DNA from: Opitutia bacterium UBA7397
Lineage (GTDB): Bacteria; Verrucomicrobiota; Verrucomicrobiia; Opitutales; UBA953
Length of the DNA stretch: 6,881 bases
Direction of reading: 5' to 3'
Assembly (NCBI GenBank): GCA_002470605.1
Contig: DKND01000135.1
Location: forward strand, 3,170 to 10,050
Positions within the stretch are counted from its first letter, which is position 1; every line of letters begins with the position of its first letter. This document shows, one piece after another, positions 5,908-6,881 of this stretch. The position numbers and the translations under genes were made by a program. The notes below the pieces were generated by a model. That model was not told where the DNA came from. It saw only the letters and a program-made list of their open reading frames with translations, and did no database searches.

Positions 5908-6881
5908 TCAGCGGCGAGACGTTCCCGCCAACCGCTCGAGAATCATCTCGTAAGCGTTGGTGGCACGCTCGGCCATCTGGATTTCAAAATTCTCGTCCGG
6001 CGCATGTAGATTGGAGTCAGGCGTGAAGAGCCCAATCATCACCGAGTCGAGTCCGGTCTCGCGCCGAATGTCCCCGATGATCGGAACGCTACCACCTTCG
6101 CGGAGATAGAGCGGCGCTTTACCGAAAGCTTCGGCGATTGCCTTATCGGCTTCGCGGAACGCCCGGGCCAAGACGGGATTCTGATCCTTCGGGGTATTCG
6201 CCCGGTCGGGCGGACAGACATAATAAGCTCCGTTACCCTGCATCTCCTTGATATCGACCCTCACGCCTTTGGGCGCACGCGCCCGGATGGCATCCGCGAC
6301 TTGCTTATGAATATAAACCGGGTCCTGGCCCGGCACGAGGCGACAGGTGATCTTAGCGAAGACCTTGGAAGGGATGACGGTCTTAGAGCCCTGCCCCTGA
6401 TAGCCGCCGCCGATGCCGTTGAATTCTAGAGTCGGAGCGAAACGTACGGCTTCCAGGCCGTTCAATCCCGGACCGGGATGCAATTCGTCGACGCCCAAGA
6501 AGCGGCGATAATCTTCTTCCGACATCGGTAGCTTGCGCAGCTCCTCCCGCTCCCAGCGCTGAGGCTGATCGACATTCTCGTAAAAACCTTCGACGGTCAC
6601 GGCGTTATCCGCGTCATGCAAAGAGGCACAGAGTTCAGCGAGCGCCTGAATGGGATTGTAAACCGCCCCGCCATGGAGGCCCGAATGTAAATCGGAACGC
6701 GGCCCCGTCAGCCCTACTTCCAAGCCAATGATACCGCGCAAGCCGGTGGTGATCACAATTTGGTCCGACGACGGGCTGGCGGTATCCGAGAGCATGACGC
6801 AATCCGCCTTTGCTAATTCGGCCTTATGGGCATGGAGAAATTCGGGGAAACTCGGTGAGCCGATCTCCTCTTCGCCCTCGA
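5908..6881 (-). CDS. M20-family zinc metallopeptidase (dipeptidase-like), 5' end outside window
   Basis: M20 peptidases are cytosolic di-zinc exopeptidases or deacylases that remove residues from dipeptides or N-acyl amino acids. The frame is open to the window edge. It reads EGEEEIGSPSF at 6879-6847, the family's catalytic Glu/metal-ligand segment, so an ATG at 6795 is internal and not the start. Further on come the metal-ligand Asp in MLSDT (Asp codon 6784-6786), LRGIIGLEV, the dimerisation-domain entry DLHSGLHGG (His codon 6685-6687), LREGGSVPI, and the last metal-ligand His in NLHAPDENF (6004-6006). About 324 residues are visible of a family that usually has about 450-470, so the first His/Asp ligands are missing only because of the window cut. 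The set of motifs resembles the CNDP/PepV-type dipeptidases; the substrate is unknown. The gene ends in TGA 102 bp upstream of accD on the same strand, so read-through into accD is possible. Confidence 0.92.
   Translation of the reverse strand, partial: EGEEEIGSPSFPEFLHAHKAELAKADCVMLSDTASPSSDQIVITTGLRGIIGLEVGLTGPRSDLHSGLHGGAVYNPIQALAELCASLHDADNAVTVEGFYENVDQPQRWEREELRKLPMSEEDYRRFLGVDELHPGPGLNGLEAVRFAPTLEFNGIGGGYQGQGSKTVIPSKVFAKITCRLVPGQDPVYIHKQVADAIRARAPKGVRVDIKEMQGNGAYYVCPPDRANTPKDQNPVLARAFREADKAIAEAFGKAPLYLREGGSVPIIGDIRRETGLDSVMIGLFTPDSNLHAPDENFEIQMAERATNAYEMILERLAGTSRR

Overview
This is a GC-rich bacterial chromosomal window dominated by housekeeping genes. Six protein-coding genes are supported, two of them cut by the window edges. 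Nothing points to a phage, plasmid or integrase. The genes suggest a Gram-negative-type heterotroph. The mosaic of short degenerate repeats in one spacer resembles what I associate with Verrucomicrobiota and related PVC genomes, but that placement is a guess from general memory, not something the sequence proves.

Left part (1-2445): the 3' end of rsmE (16S rRNA m3U1498 methyltransferase, + strand) converges with a complete PatB/MalY-type PLP-dependent C-S lyase/aminotransferase (- strand), with 13 bp between their stops. A roughly 100-bp divergent spacer separates that gene from a complete ComF/GntX-family phosphoribosyltransferase-like gene (+ strand).

Middle (2446-2874): a 429-bp gene-free spacer lies between the convergent comF and folC genes. 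It is densely structured. It holds two 9-bp hairpins whose 4-nt loops are complementary to each other, enclosed by a closing stem. It also holds two copies of a degenerate 8-bp tandem repeat with the same borders but different unit numbers, a long-range inverted repeat, and a second 8-bp tandem repeat that runs into the downstream stop codon.

Right part (2875-6881, all - strand): in transcription order, an M20-family metallopeptidase (5' end outside the window), a 102-bp gap, accD (acetyl-CoA carboxylase carboxyltransferase beta), then after 15 bp a 679-aa protein that fuses folylpolyglutamate/dihydrofolate synthase (FolC) to a complete RluA-type pseudouridine synthase. accD followed by folC is a familiar bacterial order (fatty acid synthesis next to folate metabolism). 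The fused RNA-modifying domain is the unusual part.

The main points for a second look are the FolC-RluA fusion, the AccD zinc ribbon in which three of four expected cysteines are replaced, and the repeat and hairpin architecture of the convergent spacer. I see no CRISPR array, tRNA, rRNA, insertion sequence or recognisable defence system.
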